Source: Trichaptum fuscoviolaceum (taxonomy: Eukaryota > Basidiomycota > Agaricomycetes > Hymenochaetales > Trichaptaceae). Taken from it: 64,000 nucleotides of DNA. Positions within the stretch are counted from its first letter, which is position 1; every line of letters begins with the position of its first letter. The notes beneath the pieces were generated by a model. It saw nothing but the letters and a program-made list of their open reading frames with translations, did not search any database and was not told the origin of the DNA. Shown one piece after another: positions 10,901 through 23,117 of the stretch. The DNA is taken from contig CAJSYZ010000008.1 in NCBI GenBank assembly GCA_910574455.1, positions 2,978,707-3,042,706 of the forward strand, in the 5' to 3' direction. Made by a program: the position numbers and the translations under genes.

Positions 10901-13073
10901 TCAAAGCGCCTTCAATATCTCGCCATCGCCCTTAGGGAAGGGATGCTCTTCTACGACCGTTCGGATGAGCGTAGCAGCCTTCTCGGAACGAGGTGTGATA
11001 GAGCAATTGAACGGTTTCGGGTGACTGTTTTTCATAATTTAGGCCATGACAATCTTATAGTAAGTCACATATGTAGAAACGACAACTCACCGGATGATGC
11101 CAGACGAGTACTCGCAGACCGGATCAATGTCCAGGCCAGACTCATTCTTTATCTTCGAGATGTTAAACACAGCAGCGCACATAGCGACGATGATGAACAC
11201 AGCGTTATCAGCAACCTCTCTGCCAGGGCATACTCTATCACACAAGTCATTCAGCCTTTCCTTCTCACTTCCTGGTTGGATATCTTGAGTTTACCTGCGA
11301 CCAAATCCAAACATTATCGAAAGAGGGTCTCGCTCAACAGGCGCTCCATTTTCTCCAAGGAAACGCTCGGGTTTAAATGCGAACGGCTTGTGGTAGTTCT
11401 GTGAATCATGTGTCATTCGCCTTCACAAAGTAGCAAGAGATGAGACGAGTAAGATGAGAAGGAACGGAGGCATTAATTACCAGGTATTAGGAATAACTAT
11501 TGCACCCTTAGGGATGTGATAGCCCATGTAGGTGTCCTCCTCCGTCGTAGTATGTGGTATGGCTGTAGGGGGGATAATTAAGGTCGCATAATATGGGCAA
11601 GCTTGAGGACGTAAAGAGGACCTAAAGGGACGGTTGTCTCCCATCGGAAAACCTCTTTGACAAGTGCATTGATATAGGGCAGCTTTTCACGGTCGGAAAA
11701 GCTCGGGAGGTAATTGTCGCCAATGATACGATCCACCTCCTCTTGAGCACGTTTGAACACACCCGGATGAAGTGTCATCATCAAGAGGAAAGTTGCCAAG
11801 GCAGCGACTGTCTGATAAAGCAGCCATTGCGTTCAGACAGAAACCTACAACGAATGATACGTTTTTCACATACCGTATCTGCTCCTGCTGCGTACATCGT
11901 TGCCGCAGCATACTTCAGAGAGTCTCTATCTTTGTCCGACATACCCTGTTCAAGGATCTCCCCGATGAACGAAGGCATAGCATTCCCTGACGCCTAGACG
12001 CACATATAATCACCGCTTATTTGCCATCATGTACAAACCCATACCGTTTGGTGCATAACGAATTCGAACGGCTTGTCATAAAGCTCATTTACGGAGCCCT
12101 TCCACTTTCGTGCCAATTTCTTGAAGCCCGCTCCGGGCAGCCACTCAGGCACGTATTTCACTATGAAGTATTTGCATTAGAGCTATGTCATCGAATGAAA
12201 AAAACGACACACAAATAGGGAAGGAGTCTACGATCCATCGACCTGGCTGTGAAGCTTCGGAAAGTATGCTGTTGACTTCATCAGCGAGACCGACCAAATA
12301 ATCAGCGCCATCCGGGTTGATATTATAACCGTATGCCATATTTAGAAGTACAGCGGCAGGAAAACTACAAAGGGTGCACCTATGTCAGTAAACATGAAGA
12401 AATTTGAAGCATAAATACGGACAGGCGCAAGTGATCCAAGAAAGACTGTGGGCTTTGCAGCAATCGATAAAGAAACCGACGAGCCTCGACTTCCTGCACA
12501 CGCTCTATGTTTTGCCTTGCCGAGCGTGACCCCATGAAACTCTGCATCCACTTGCGATGTTGTCTTGAGGTATCGCCGTACGGTGTCAAAGTCATAATGT
12601 CACCAAGTCCAACCCTGTAGAACTCGTTTCAAATCCATTGCTAAGGAGAATTTATGATAAGTGAAAAGCTTACATATCCCCCACGAATGGTAGCGATGTA
12701 CGACTCGAATATATGGACGAGCGCTTCTCCAAGAGATCAAGCGCGGTATCGATATCGTTGATTATAACCATTGTTGTTCCTAGAGCTCTGACAGAGCTGA
12801 TGGGGCCTGTAATCCATAGTAAACCTGTGTAACAACACGGAGTTAGGACAGACTCGTACCGTACAAATCCTTGTGTTTCGCCCAGAATTTTTCCGGATCC
12901 ACACCGTCAGATGGCATATCAAGCACATTACCAATCAACGGCAACGGCCTGGGTCCAGGAGGAAGTGGTAGCTTCTGCATCATAGTCCGCCCATAATGAT
13001 AAATGAGAACGGCACCGCAGAAGCCAGCAAGAAGTTCGAGGGAGCTGAGAGACTGTAGATCAGGGATCGGCAT
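10901..13073 (-). CDS. Cytochrome P450 monooxygenase (P450 gene 2)
   Basis: Eleven exons on the minus strand, in transcript order: 13073-12860, 12806-12674, 12614-12423, 12364-12213, 12160-12045, 11993-11874, 11811-11622, 11562-11481, 11420-11295, 11234-11091, 11024-10901. They give 530 residues. The start aligns with that of gene 1 (MPIPDLQSLSS beside [11 protein letters not shown]); an upstream ATG at 13121 would add 16 residues. Motifs are LPPGPRPLPLIGN, YAAGADTT (I-helix), KEVFRW (ExxR), FKPERFLG, and haem loop FGFGRRVCPGREVA. Eight of the eleven exons have exactly the length of the gene 1 exon, and the others differ by 3 or 6 nt, so the genes are duplicates. It is probably an ER-anchored oxidase; the substrate is unknown. 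Confidence 0.9.
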
Positions 13074-14615
13074 CGAGGAAGGGCTGTAGAGAAACACAAC
13101 AAGCCTCAACGAGTAGCTCAAGGGGAGAACAGGGACTATAATCAGCGGACGACAACAGTCTTATAATGAAACTGGAAATTGAAATTGAGACGTCCAGACA
13201 CTACATGAGCGGCCTAGTGCTAGTATTTCGTAGAATGGCCCTGATAGCGAGTTGATTGCCTCGTTAACCATCAGCCAATCGCGCACTAGTCTTAATGAAC
13301 ACATGTTTGAAGTTGGAATTTTACCGTCATTGGGTTCAGGCCGAAATGAATATGTGTTGCCTGCCTTCGTGAATGAGCGAGCGTTGAGTTTACCGAATGT
13401 GACAAGAGAGCCAGAAATCATCAGCTATTAGATGCCAAATGATCCTTAGATGAATCTCGGCTGAGCCTAAGAAAATCAAGCGCAGTGGAATGTCCGATTT
13501 CTGGAACGCCATGAAGACACCATACCTTGAGGGTGCAACTCTGTGCGCCACCATAACTTGATTTCAGAAAGGTTTAAGGGTAGTTGATTGTCCGAACGCT
13601 ACACCGTCAACTAATCGATCCAGGAAAAATACTGATCAATGAGCCTCGTGGTTGACAGGCTCCCGCCGTTGGGTTCGCGCACAAATGGAAAAATATGTGT
13701 ATGCTGCCTACTTGAACGAGGACAACAACATCGTCAGATGTGACTTGAGTTCACCAAAGGCGCCAAGAGTGAGGGCACTTGTCAGCAGATGCTACAAAGT
13801 GCCAGCGTGACCCTACAATGTACCTCAGCAATAACATCAGACGTAGAGGCGTTTAGGGACACTACCACTCGAATGTGAAATGACCGATCTTCTAGAATTT
13901 TCGTATCGTACTAGATATGATCATATAGTATAAGTATATTATAGCGGCTGGTACGGGGTGTATATTCGGAGATTCGGATGCAAGCCCATATGAGCGTAGG
14001 AGACAAGCCTGCACTGCCGGCGGCCCACTAAAACTTGGATAGTAGTTAGTATGTAATCTTTAAGTTGAAAATTACGTTATCTTGATTGAAGTCAATCGCC
14101 TCGCACTTCAAAAGTGCAATTACATGTATCACCTTCAGCATATTGATTGCACACATTATTAGTTGTTCTGTCACGCGGATCCGTGGAAAGGCCGCTTATT
14201 TGCTTGAAAAATATCTTTCCGACGACCATCCATTTAAGTTGGAAGACAGTGTCGCAACTAGGATTGCCCTGTGAATTGATGCAAGCTGGAACTTGAAGGC
14301 AATACAGAGGACGTGCTTACTTGCTATTGGACTCATAGCGCATAACGCGCAATAACATGTTGGAATATTGAAATACCTTTATGTATATAGAAATTCGACT
14401 GCGGGACTAACACCTCATAAATGTAATAGGAGGTGAAGTACATAAGTAAGACCCTATTACAAAATACAATCTAGCCATACCTGTCAGCCAAACGGAAATT
14501 TAACCAGCCTGTTTCCTATCTGTGCGGTTCGACAGCACACCAATATCCTAAGTAATGTAATATGGAGTCCTCAAAGAACATTGTTAGACTCGAACCAGTT
14601 GTGAATTTATGGGGT
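13074..14615. other. Intergenic, upstream of P450 gene 2
   Basis: No gene is supported. Two diverged copies of one segment appear, near 13325-13505 and 13664-13899. They share anchors such as TTGGGTTC, ATATGTGT, TTGAGTT.ACC and a later GAATGT..CCGAT block about 340-390 bp apart. This suggests an old local duplication of promoter-proximal DNA. Confidence 0.4.
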
Positions 14616-15110
14616 GCCCACCGGGTCGATGTTATAGCCAAAGATCATCTTCAAGAGTACAGCGTCAGGAGGTCCTTTCCAGAGGGAGTACATGGCCGAT
14701 AAACATTAAGATTTCTTAAGGAATATTTGACGGACTTGCGCAAGTGACCCATGAAAGAATTGGGGGGTCTACAGCGGTCGAAATCGCGGTCGATGGGTTT
14801 CGACCCACCGTACATCATCCGTAAGGGAATTTGATACAGTGAGATTCTGGATCCGCTTGCAAATGGGTATCATCCTAAGGTGATAGCGATCTCACCTATA
14901 TCGAGGACGGAGGACTCGAATGTACAGACAAGCGCCTCTCATGAGCTCGAATATGACATTCTTGTCATTTGTTGTCTTAGAGCCCTTCCTACTGGGAACG
15001 TTTAGACCTGTCAGAAACCTTATAAGTCTACATTGATAAGGCAGACTCTCACCGTTTATAACTTGCGAGATAACCCTATGCTTTGATAGACGAAACGACA
15101 TCGCAATAAC
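14616..15110 (-). pseudogene. Degraded third cytochrome P450 (exon fragments)
   Basis: The minus strand shows short blocks similar to exons of P450 gene 2, in the same order. Around 14616-14668 it encodes PDAVLLKMIFGYNIDPVG, matching the exon 4 region PAAVLLNMAYGYNINPDG. Just upstream, 14740-14790 resembles the end of exon 3 including the GTCCGT donor. Near 14925-14950 it resembles the exon 2 block around EKRSSIYSS. Multiple stops and length changes remove any coding ability. A possible decayed first exon lies near 15275. It shares orientation with gene 2, so it is probably an older tandem copy. Confidence 0.55.
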
Positions 15111-16207
15111 CTAAGAAAAAGTTGACGCTGAAAGACTGTAAAGCAGGCTTCGTTCACTCGAAGGAGTGAATCAGTAAACTGGCAAGCAGTCGTACAGGGA
15201 GTGGTCACAGCAAAGACTCGGAGTATATCCAGCATCTTCTTTAGTAGTTCTAGAGTCTTCGATAGAGGTCGGCATAGATATGAACTGAAAGAGGGCCCAC
15301 GCTAGCTCAGTGCGAAAGCTTCAAAGGCACAAAACGCAGTACAATAGAAAAGGCGCAGCGCCGAGTTTCCAATCGACATGCAATCATCCCTGGCAGAGCT
15401 TTAAAGATTGGTGACTTTCTCTGACAAAGCTTTCGAAGCACAGAAGTTAACTTGAATGAAAAGCAAGGCATCAACCATAAGCCTCGCGTAAAAGCGCCTT
15501 TAAATCCTGGATGCGTCAAAGACAAAACCGTTTCACGAACTATTTGACGGCGCGCATATGTCACAAGTCATCATTTAGTTGAGTCCACAGAATTTATCAA
15601 CGGAAGGGACGCAGTTAATCGAATAAGCATGATTGGTGTTTTAAACAATATATAGCACTATACAAAGGCAATAAAATCATTAGAGAGGCGATTGAATAGA
15701 TGAACCGAAAGAATTACTTACGGAGTTCAACTCGGAATCGGAGACTCTCCATACTCGACTGAACAGAACTTGCCAGCCTTTTACCAATTGGCAAGGAAGA
15801 GAAAAACAAAAGATATATATCGCGCTCAAAACTCCAAGAAAAGAGGGAGTTTCAGGATGGTGCTCGGGGACCTCCGCCTCAGGGATTCGGCCTTGTTCGC
15901 CATTCCCAAGATTGCTAAGGCCAATGACAGAGAGTGCGAAGGTGAAGGGCGGGTGTGGAACGTGCGTCTGCCGCGCCACCGTCGACTGCCGTTTCGGGAT
16001 GTCTGGAATGAACGTCATGTTTGCGCGTGTGTGTCTCAAACCACGCCACCAACAACCGCGCTAAGAAGGCACGGCGTCCATTCAGCTCGCTCGCCATATC
16101 GCCTCCGTTCTCTCCGTCCCCCACCCCATTGCCCTCAACGTCGTCAGTGTTGTCGTGAACCGCGACAACGAACTCCAACTTTCTTGAGTGCAGTCAAGAC
16201 AGCCTCC
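15111..16207. other. Intergenic and Maf1 5' region
   Basis: No independent gene is seen. The frame of the Maf1 gene stays open upstream to 15770, but the added residues are not Maf1-like, so I treat this as leader and promoter. One AACTTGAA octamer occurs at about 15449. Confidence 0.45.
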
Positions 16208-17287
16208 ATGAAGTACATTGAGTTTCCCGAGCTCGCGCGCCTCTCACAGGCTCTTACCCACGAGGGGCCCGAGTGCTCGGTGCACACCCGTATCGAAGCG
16301 TACAGTTGCAAGAACATTAAGCGCGACAAGAAGCTGTTCAAGGCGCTTGAACATGCGTACAGCGAAGATAAAGCACACTCTCCGCCCCCGCCGTCGTTCG
16401 TACAGCTAGACAAAGAGGCTGAAACAACGCCGTTTGGCCCCATGGACAAGCATGCATCGCGCAAGACACTTTACCTTCTCATCGCGACTCTCAACATCGC
16501 GTTCCCAGATCACGAGTTCTCAGACGTGCGCCCTGCACACTTTTGCAAGGAAGAGTCTGGAGCAAGCGTCCTGAACGCGCTCAGCAATACACTTGTATCG
16601 CCTCAGAGACCCGGTTTGCGCGCACCGCGCACGTACTCCTCTTATCCGCCAACGCTGTCAGACATTTATTCGTCGTCAGTCCCAACGTCCTCCTCGCCTA
16701 TGACCTATATCAGTCCGCTTGCACCGCCGCCGATTATCACAGGTACGCACCCGACGCTGTACCGCATCCTCGACGACATCATCGGCCTCTCCGACTGCGA
16801 AGTCTTCTCATATGTGCCAGACATTGCGTCTGACCCTTATGCGACGGACTACTCTGATTTCGAGGAAGATACCGGGTCCACGGGGGAAGACGATTCGTCG
16901 GCCGAATCCGAAGAAGAAACATTTGCCTTTGACGATTATGACGTAGATGAGATGCGGAAGAATCGTAGAAATATTGCTATCATTGCACCGGGTCGAGGTC
17001 GCACGTCATCGACGGACACGGAGGAGGAAGACTCAGGCCTGCGCGTTCGCTACCGTAGTCGCGGTGCTCTGCTCTGGAGCTCGCACTGGTTTTTCCTTAA
17101 TAGGAAGCTAAAGCGTGTTTTATTCATCTCCATCTGCGCCCGCACGAAAGGCGGACATCTGTGGACTAGCGACGCCGACGGCGTGTACGGATCTCCTGGA
17201 AAGGTCACGAATGAGCGATTTCTGGGATGGGAAGGATCGGCTGGCGCTGGCGCTCGCGCATTAGGTCTGAAACCAAGCTCAATCTAA
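16208..17287 (+). CDS. maf1: Maf1, repressor of RNA polymerase III
   Basis: A single exon of 359 residues. Maf1 binds RNA polymerase III and shuts down tRNA and 5S transcription under stress, controlled by TORC1/PKA phosphorylation. The conserved boxes are present: N-terminal MKYIEFPELARLSQALTHEG and RIEAYSCKNI (box A), then SRKTLYLLIATLNIAFPDHE and FSDVRPAHF (box B), VFSYVPDIASDPYA, and near the C-terminus WSSHWFFLNRKLKRVLFISI (box C). A long acidic Ser/Glu linker separates the last two boxes, and a Pro/Ser-rich region lies before them. The ATG at 16208 starts box A directly. The frame is open further upstream but without family similarity. Confidence 0.92.
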   Translation: MKYIEFPELARLSQALTHEGPECSVHTRIEAYSCKNIKRDKKLFKALEHAYSEDKAHSPPPPSFVQLDKEAETTPFGPMDKHASRKTLYLLIATLNIAFPDHEFSDVRPAHFCKEESGASVLNALSNTLVSPQRPGLRAPRTYSSYPPTLSDIYSSSVPTSSSPMTYISPLAPPPIITGTHPTLYRILDDIIGLSDCEVFSYVPDIASDPYATDYSDFEEDTGSTGEDDSSAESEEETFAFDDYDVDEMRKNRRNIAIIAPGRGRTSSTDTEEEDSGLRVRYRSRGALLWSSHWFFLNRKLKRVLFISICARTKGGHLWTSDADGVYGSPGKVTNERFLGWEGSAGAGARALGLKPSSI

Positions 17288-17572
17288 ATCTAGTGAGTAA
17301 TTCCCATTCCGTCCAGGGGACTTTCATGCTCACCGTCAATCATAGTCTATCCCTCTCGGAGGCGTTTAACACCTCATGTATGAACACCATCCGTTTCTTG
17401 ATCTGTGCTGTTATTTTCATATTTTTATTATGCATGCCTTTTCCTTTCCGGACTTGTAGCTTTAATGTATGATTGTATTTTGCGGAGCGTGTACATCTCT
17501 GTCTTTGTAGTGAGCTGTCTCCAAATTCACCTAATATGCAGCACTCGACTACGTTCATCGAGCAACTCTTGA

Positions 17573-17901
17573 CTATTCTTCGAGCCTTTCAATCAATCGT
17601 TGCCTTTCACGTTCGAACTCCGGGTCATTAATGGGGGGCTGGTCTAGCTGGTCCAGCTGGTCCAGCCGGATAAGAATTCGAGCCAAAAAGCCGGCAAACA
17701 CGAGGGTATAGTGAATTGCTTCGGCGCCAGCGATGCCACCCGTTGTCAGCAGAAGTGCAGCGCGAGCCCATTGGTATTCTGATGCACATTATTAGTTCAC
17801 TGACGGAATGGACAATGAGAAAATATGCACGCACTTGAGTCAGCGTCAGCCAAAAGAAGGCGAAACCCCAGACGCCCCAGCACAAAAAACCTAACAAACA
17901 T
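17573..17901 (-). CDS. Small single-pass membrane protein, unknown function
   Basis: Two exons (17901-17835 and 17778-17573) separated by a 56 nt intron give 90 residues. It starts MFVRFFVLGRLGFRLLLADA, continues into KYQWARAALLLTTGGIAGAE, then a hydrophobic stretch IHYTLVFAGFLARILIRL. It ends with a charged tail that contains LDQ three times in tandem and an ERERQRLIERLEE helix. One or two membrane helices with a cytosolic or matrix coiled tail are likely. I do not recognise the family. Further upstream exons are possible; a frame near 18000-18090 also looks codon-like. Confidence 0.5.
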
Positions 17902-18432
17902 CAGTCAAGGCAAGCACAAAGAGCAAAAACTCAAAGAACAAACATATTAACAGATTGCAGAGTGAAGGGGGGAAAAGAAAGTCAGGAAGTGCTTGCGATG
18001 TGCACTATGAATTCGACTGCAGCTAATGCAAAGCAGGTCGCATTTGTTGGCCCCAAGTTCGAGAAAAGATTGAAAGGTGCCCGGCGATTTTGCGAGTTGG
18101 TCAAGGACGTGGTGGATGAAAGGAAAGTGGTGGTTGGTGGCAGACGTAAAAAGATATCAGAGTCATCGATTGCAAGAGCAAGTGCTGTAGGCAGTTGCCG
18201 GATCCGGAATAAAGGTTAGAACTCCGACTTTACTTTGTATATAATCCTAGTCAAACCAACCCTAATAAATATGAATACGGTAACTTGAATGAACCCTAGT
18301 TTGTATATTCACCAACGCAATTAGCACTGCGGGCACTTGCTTCTCCTGTCGTCTGACTCAACAAACAACTGCTGCGACAAAGCCTCGTCTTTCATAAACA
18401 GTTGAAGTGCTCGGTATAAAAAGTCGGTGACC
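17902..18432. other. Divergent intergenic region
   Basis: This lies between the small membrane protein gene (minus) and sds22 (plus) and is probably a shared promoter region. An AACTTGAA octamer is present at about 18283. Part of it may hold a missed 5' exon of the minus-strand gene. Confidence 0.4.
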
Positions 18433-19990
18433 ATGTCCTCTGGCGAGGCTAATCATAACCAGGAGTTTCCAGTGCCAGTGGACTCCCAGGTGTCAGTGGC
18501 AGGAGCTACGGAAGCAAATGGCACTCCGGCGGGAGTAAACGGTGTTGTGAAGAAGCGCGCCACTGTTGTTGTAGAACCGGAAGCAAATGGAAATGATACG
18601 GATGAAGTCTCAGAGCAAGAGGAGGATGAGAAAGATGGGGATGAAGCTGATTTGCTTGAGGATTACCCGGATGATACAGAGGTATGTAGACGACCGACGA
18701 TTTTACAATTAATGAAGTGTACTGACTCCAAGTCATTCTTTCTATTCGGATGATATGTTTTCCTTTCTCTACAGGAAATTGAGCTCATCAACTCGCGTCT
18801 CAATAACATACAGAACCTCCGTTTACCACGATTCGGGCCCTATCTCAAGAAGCTCTGCCTGCGTCAAAATCAGATATCACATTTAGATCCTACTATCTTC
18901 AACAAACTGCCCGGGTTACTGGATCTGGATCTGTATGACAATAAAATCAAACATGCAGGTGAAGCGCTGGATAATTTGACTAATCTCAAGTCAGTAGTAT
19001 CATTCTTTTCAATTCTATTTGCTGATTTCCATATGCACCCTGTCGCAGCTCCTTGGACTTCTCCTTCAACCTTTTACGCTCAGTCCCAGAGTCTCTTCAA
19101 CACCTTACGTCACTACGGACAGTATACTTTGTACAAAACAGGATATCAAAGATTTCTGGTCTGCAGAATCTTGGCTCCTCGTTACGCAGCCTTGAACTTG
19201 GTGGCAATAGGATACGGGTGAGATTTTACTCGTTTCCGTTAAGCGTCTAGTCGCTCACGCTTCTATGAAGAAAATAGAGAACTTGGATGCGCTAGTGAAC
19301 CTTGAGGAGCTGTGGCTAGGGAAGAATAAGATCACAAAACTTCAAGTCAGTCATTCTCCTAATGCATTTCACTTCAGCTAACAGATCGTTGTTAGGGATT
19401 AGAGACACTTAGAAAGCTGAAGATTCTATCTATTCAATCAAATCGAATCACGAAGATCGAAGGCTTAGAAGGTCTGGAGTTACTCGAAGAGTTCTACATT
19501 AGCCATAATGGTGTGGAGCGTGTTGAAGGATTGGAGAACAATGTGAGATGAGCGTGTCAAATTTGGTGGTCGAAAGAACCTGACTTTCAAGTTATTTATC
19601 AGAAAAAACTACGAACGCTTGATGTGGGAAATAACTACATCAAGAGAATTGAAAATATATCACACTTAACCGAATTGGAAGAGGTCTGGGTAAGTGTCAA
19701 CCGTGGTGTTATGTGACGTCCAACTGCACTAAATGAAACCAACACCTTAGGCCTCAGGGAACAAAATTGAGACTCTTGATGACATTGAGTCTCAGCTGAA
19801 GCATCTCCCTTCATTGGAGACCGTTTATCTGGAAGGAAACCCAGTGCAACGAAATGAAGGCTCCGCTTACCGCCGAAAGATCATGCTTGCATTACCCCAG
19901 GTCAAGCAAATCGATGCTACGTCTGTGTTCTTCTCGTTCTTCCATGGCATGCCACTGACGAACTTCTGTAGATATGTGAAACAATCTTGA
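18433..19990 (+). CDS. sds22: Sds22, leucine-rich-repeat regulator of protein phosphatase 1
   Basis: Eight exons: 18433-18681, 18775-18989, 19049-19217, 19271-19345, 19396-19542, 19603-19689, 19751-19920, 19972-19990. They give 376 residues. After an acidic N-terminal tail come about ten 22-residue LRRs of the SDS22 type, for example LKKLCLRQNQISHLD, LRSLELGGNRIRKIENL, LEELWLGKNKITKL, LKILSIQSNRITKIEGL and LEEVWASGNKIETLDDI. The C-terminal cap reads LETVYLEGNPVQ then LALPQVKQIDATYVK. Sds22 (PPP1R7) binds the PP1 catalytic subunit and controls its assembly and nuclear function in mitosis. I chose the ATG at 18433. Confidence 0.93.
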
Positions 19991-21200
19991 TCAACGCTGC
20001 ACTCGCTTTCGTATCTGAATCAAGGACAATATTGTACGAATACAAAAGAAATAGCAAACTCCTGTATACTGTATTGTACGTATACGTACTCATTGTATCA
20101 CTAAGCGGTTATCCTTTGGCAGCTTTTGCTCTGCGAGTATGGAAGATGGACTCGGTCCCCCAATTGGAAAACGAAGCTATGTGATCAGACCTTGGCGCGT
20201 GTAATCTGACGCTTTCTGTTGTGTGGATTCACTATATATTCCTTTTTATTAATTATGGGGCTAACTTGTTAAGAAGATCAGGGAATGTCACAAAGATCGT
20301 TGCCTTCCCCGAGATTCCCGAGTCACTCTGATTTCATAATAAACTGAAGGGCGGCGCCATTCCATGACTATGTCTCAGATCGGCTCTACCACCTATGACC
20401 CGTTCCGGCCTTCGTAAGGTAATCCTAGTCGGCGGAGCCTGTGAACATTTTCCAGTGGAGCTCTCTGTCCTTCCCGCGAAGCTTTGCGATTATCCGGATA
20501 GGGGATACTGGATTGATCGCCTTGTGCCAGCCCGACATCTGATTGTATTTGGTGTGCCGACACCCGCCGTTCATATGCAGACTGGCCCGTCCTACATACT
20601 AGTCTACACTCCAACTACACACAGGACCGAGGACCTTATGGAATGACTTAGTCCCCCAACCAATCAGATGCTTCAATGCCCTCTATGTAGGGCTCAGTGG
20701 TGCTCAGCTCGGGCTGTGCGCTCTCTAAGTCTTCCCAATGTGCCGTCTGTTGCCGCGAGACTGAGCATTGCGGGGCATCTCGGGGTGGCACTGACTAAAG
20801 AAGGTTCTTCGAGTTCAGTAACGAGACTGCTCACCATGCATTAACTCCAGATGCCGCCGATTTTGTACTGGTGGTACCACGTCAAAGAACCTCTAACGGA
20901 CTTCATTGTCTATTATCCGTTCTGCTACATGCGACTTCCATAATCTCACCCTCGGAATTGGCATCCCTAGGTTGTCTGTAGGAGAAGACGTCGGAGATAC
21001 CATGAGTTCATACAGACAATGACTCTTCGATGCTCAACGAAATTGCTTAAATACAGGGTACTCAGAGCTCGAATTTCCCTCAACTCAACAACTTCTTTCT
21101 CTCAGTTTCTTCTCTTCAGTCCTCTCTTTGTCTATCACTATCTCCCTTCTTTCTTCCCGACCTATTTCATCACTTCATCTGCTTTTGACCTTTTGCTGCT
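19991..21200. other. Intergenic, sds22 to unknown membrane gene
   Basis: No gene is supported. The longest frames (about 80 codons near 20395-20646 on both strands) lack motifs and overlap one another. The last 150 bases are a pyrimidine-rich leader of the next gene. Confidence 0.45.
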
Positions 21201-22054
21201 ATGCCTTTCACTGCTCTTCTCCATTCACTCGCTTCGGCCCTCGAGATGCTGGTCCTCTCGTGGACATCCCACGCCCGACTCATGAAAGCCGAACATCCGA
21301 TTGATTTCGACTTAATCCTCAAACGCACAATCCGTGAAGTCAAATTTCACAGCGAAACGGTGAGCAACACTTAGGCATTTCCGAAACTCGGGGTCTAATT
21401 ATCTTTAACGCATCTAGTTGCTTGCAGTACTATTGTAAGTTGATGACGAGTACCCCTGCCTTAGATTGTGCTTACTATGTACCAAAGCTTCATGGGAACT
21501 AGTGGTGTTAGCCAACCACTGATTTCGTGGGCACTGGCTTGCCTACTATATACCCTTATCACCTACACCGCTTTGGAAGCAATGTCCGGAGAAGCGCTGC
21601 ACGTGAGTTCGCTTCTTAATTCTTCCCTTAGTGAAGTATCTCAGAACACTTATGTCTTTAGAAGTGGATAGACGAGATCCCTTGTGGACGCCTCTTCCTT
21701 GCATGCTTCACAAAACTCCCCGCTGTCTCTGTCCTTACAACTCTATGCGCTCTCGCTCTTACTCGGTGGTACGGCATATACACGTCCATCGTCATGGTCA
21801 CAACATTCGGGATGCTCATCATCGCCATCTGCGTCCGAGTGCGCCTGTACGACCATATTGTACGAGCCTGTCGATATGCTTTCTCGTGCTGCATCAGACG
21901 CAGGCCCGCCACTCCCAACTCGGAGCAGGATAACTCGCAAAAATCGCAAAAATCCGTTATTGTAGAAGTTCCTTGCAGTAGTGATAGCGATAGTGACGTT
22001 GACAGTGTCTCAGATGCTGGCAAGATGAATCCCGCAGCTCACGACATGGTTTGA
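21201..22054 (+). CDS. Predicted multi-pass membrane protein, unknown function
   Basis: Three exons (21201-21359, 21465-21602, 21662-22054) give 229 residues. After an amphipathic N-terminal region there are about three or four hydrophobic helices, for example ISWALACLLYTLITYTAL, then LPAVSVLTTLCALALT and IVMVTTFGMLIIAICVRV. A basic Cys-containing stretch (CRYAFSCCIRRRP) and an acidic Ser/Asp tail (SSDSDSDVDSVSD) follow and are likely cytosolic. I do not recognise the family. The first intron could be split differently, because another AG lies near 21416. Confidence 0.55.
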
Positions 22055-23117
22055 TAGCACTTATGTAACCTTTTTTTATCTTTTGTCCCGGACAATCTTA
22101 CATACCTCCTGATGGACGCTTGGTTGCGCTAGCTGTGTACATATTTTACATCTATACCACTTTCTGTCGTTCAGCGTATGATGATGATTTCCTGGCCTCG
22201 AATACTTCATAAATAAATAAATCAATAAAGCTATCTTCATCGGCAATTACCGAAAACAGACCCTGTCGATCTTTATTCAAGTTGTGCATTATTCAGCATT
22301 TTAATCGGGACTTTCCGACACAATTGTCCAGTGCGGCGGTCACGGTAACAATTGTTACTTCTTCACTACTAACTACACTTTTATCTCGCTATGTAACTCT
22401 ATCTCAGACTCGGAGAAAGTGCCATAGTGTCTGCTTAGGGACAAACTTATATCTTTGGAAACTTGACATCTGATGGCTCTTGTCACTATATCAAGTCATA
22501 TGCCGCCTACAGCACACCTGATTGCTTCAGAAATTAGGCGATGGCCCTCGATATCTGCTCGAAATCTGGGGAATGAAGAGCTCTTTCACAGCCTCGCAAC
22601 GTGTCTCCATAAAAAAGGAAACTATAATTGTGCAATGGCCTTTTTGCTCTCGGACTAGGAGACCACTTCACGACCCAAGAGGCGACGCAAGCCCCGGCCG
22701 CCTCTTGGGGCCTCTAATTCGGCTTGCTTCTTCCTCAAACAGAAGCCATATCGCATCAGACATCAATCTATGGCCTATTCACTTTGATACGCACCGCAAC
22801 GCGTCAGCCTGTGCATATAACATGTGGCCGTGGAGCCTCCTGGCTGGGTCTCATTAGCCCTCTCGTGGACCAAGAGACCCCTCGGCGAGCATCGCTCTTA
22901 GGTAGAACCTCATGGCGGGCTGTGTAACATCGCCGGGCACACTGCTAGCTCTTGTCTGAGCTACAGCCCATGAGCTGAAGCACCTTATTGTGGGACAGAG
23001 CTTATTGTGTATAAAAGGACGTGAGGGGAAACGTGAGGAGTCATCGTCGCATCCTTCAACTCATCCAACTCCAACAGAAGCCGCCCTAACCCCAAGCTTC
23101 CCAAGACATCTTCAACA
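22055..23117. other. Intergenic with a stem-loop
   Basis: No gene is supported. Near 22674-22711 an imperfect hairpin has arms containing CCAAGAGGCG and CGCCTCTTGG. A TTCAAGTT octamer lies at about 22276. A TATA box at 23010 belongs to the next gene. Confidence 0.4.
23010..23017 (+). promoter_or_regulatory. TATA box
   Basis: TATAAAAG lies about 100 bp upstream of the ATG at 23118, with a short leader between. The spacing fits an RNA polymerase II core promoter. Confidence 0.5.

Noticed and set aside
15770..16207. Upstream extension of the Maf1 protein
   Set aside because: The frame is open, but the added 146 residues are not Maf1-like and the ATG at 16208 begins exactly at the conserved N-terminus.
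22674..22711. CCAAGAGGCG hairpin as a terminator or small RNA
   Set aside because: It is a short imperfect stem in intergenic DNA with no promoter, and rho-independent terminators are not expected in a nuclear genome.
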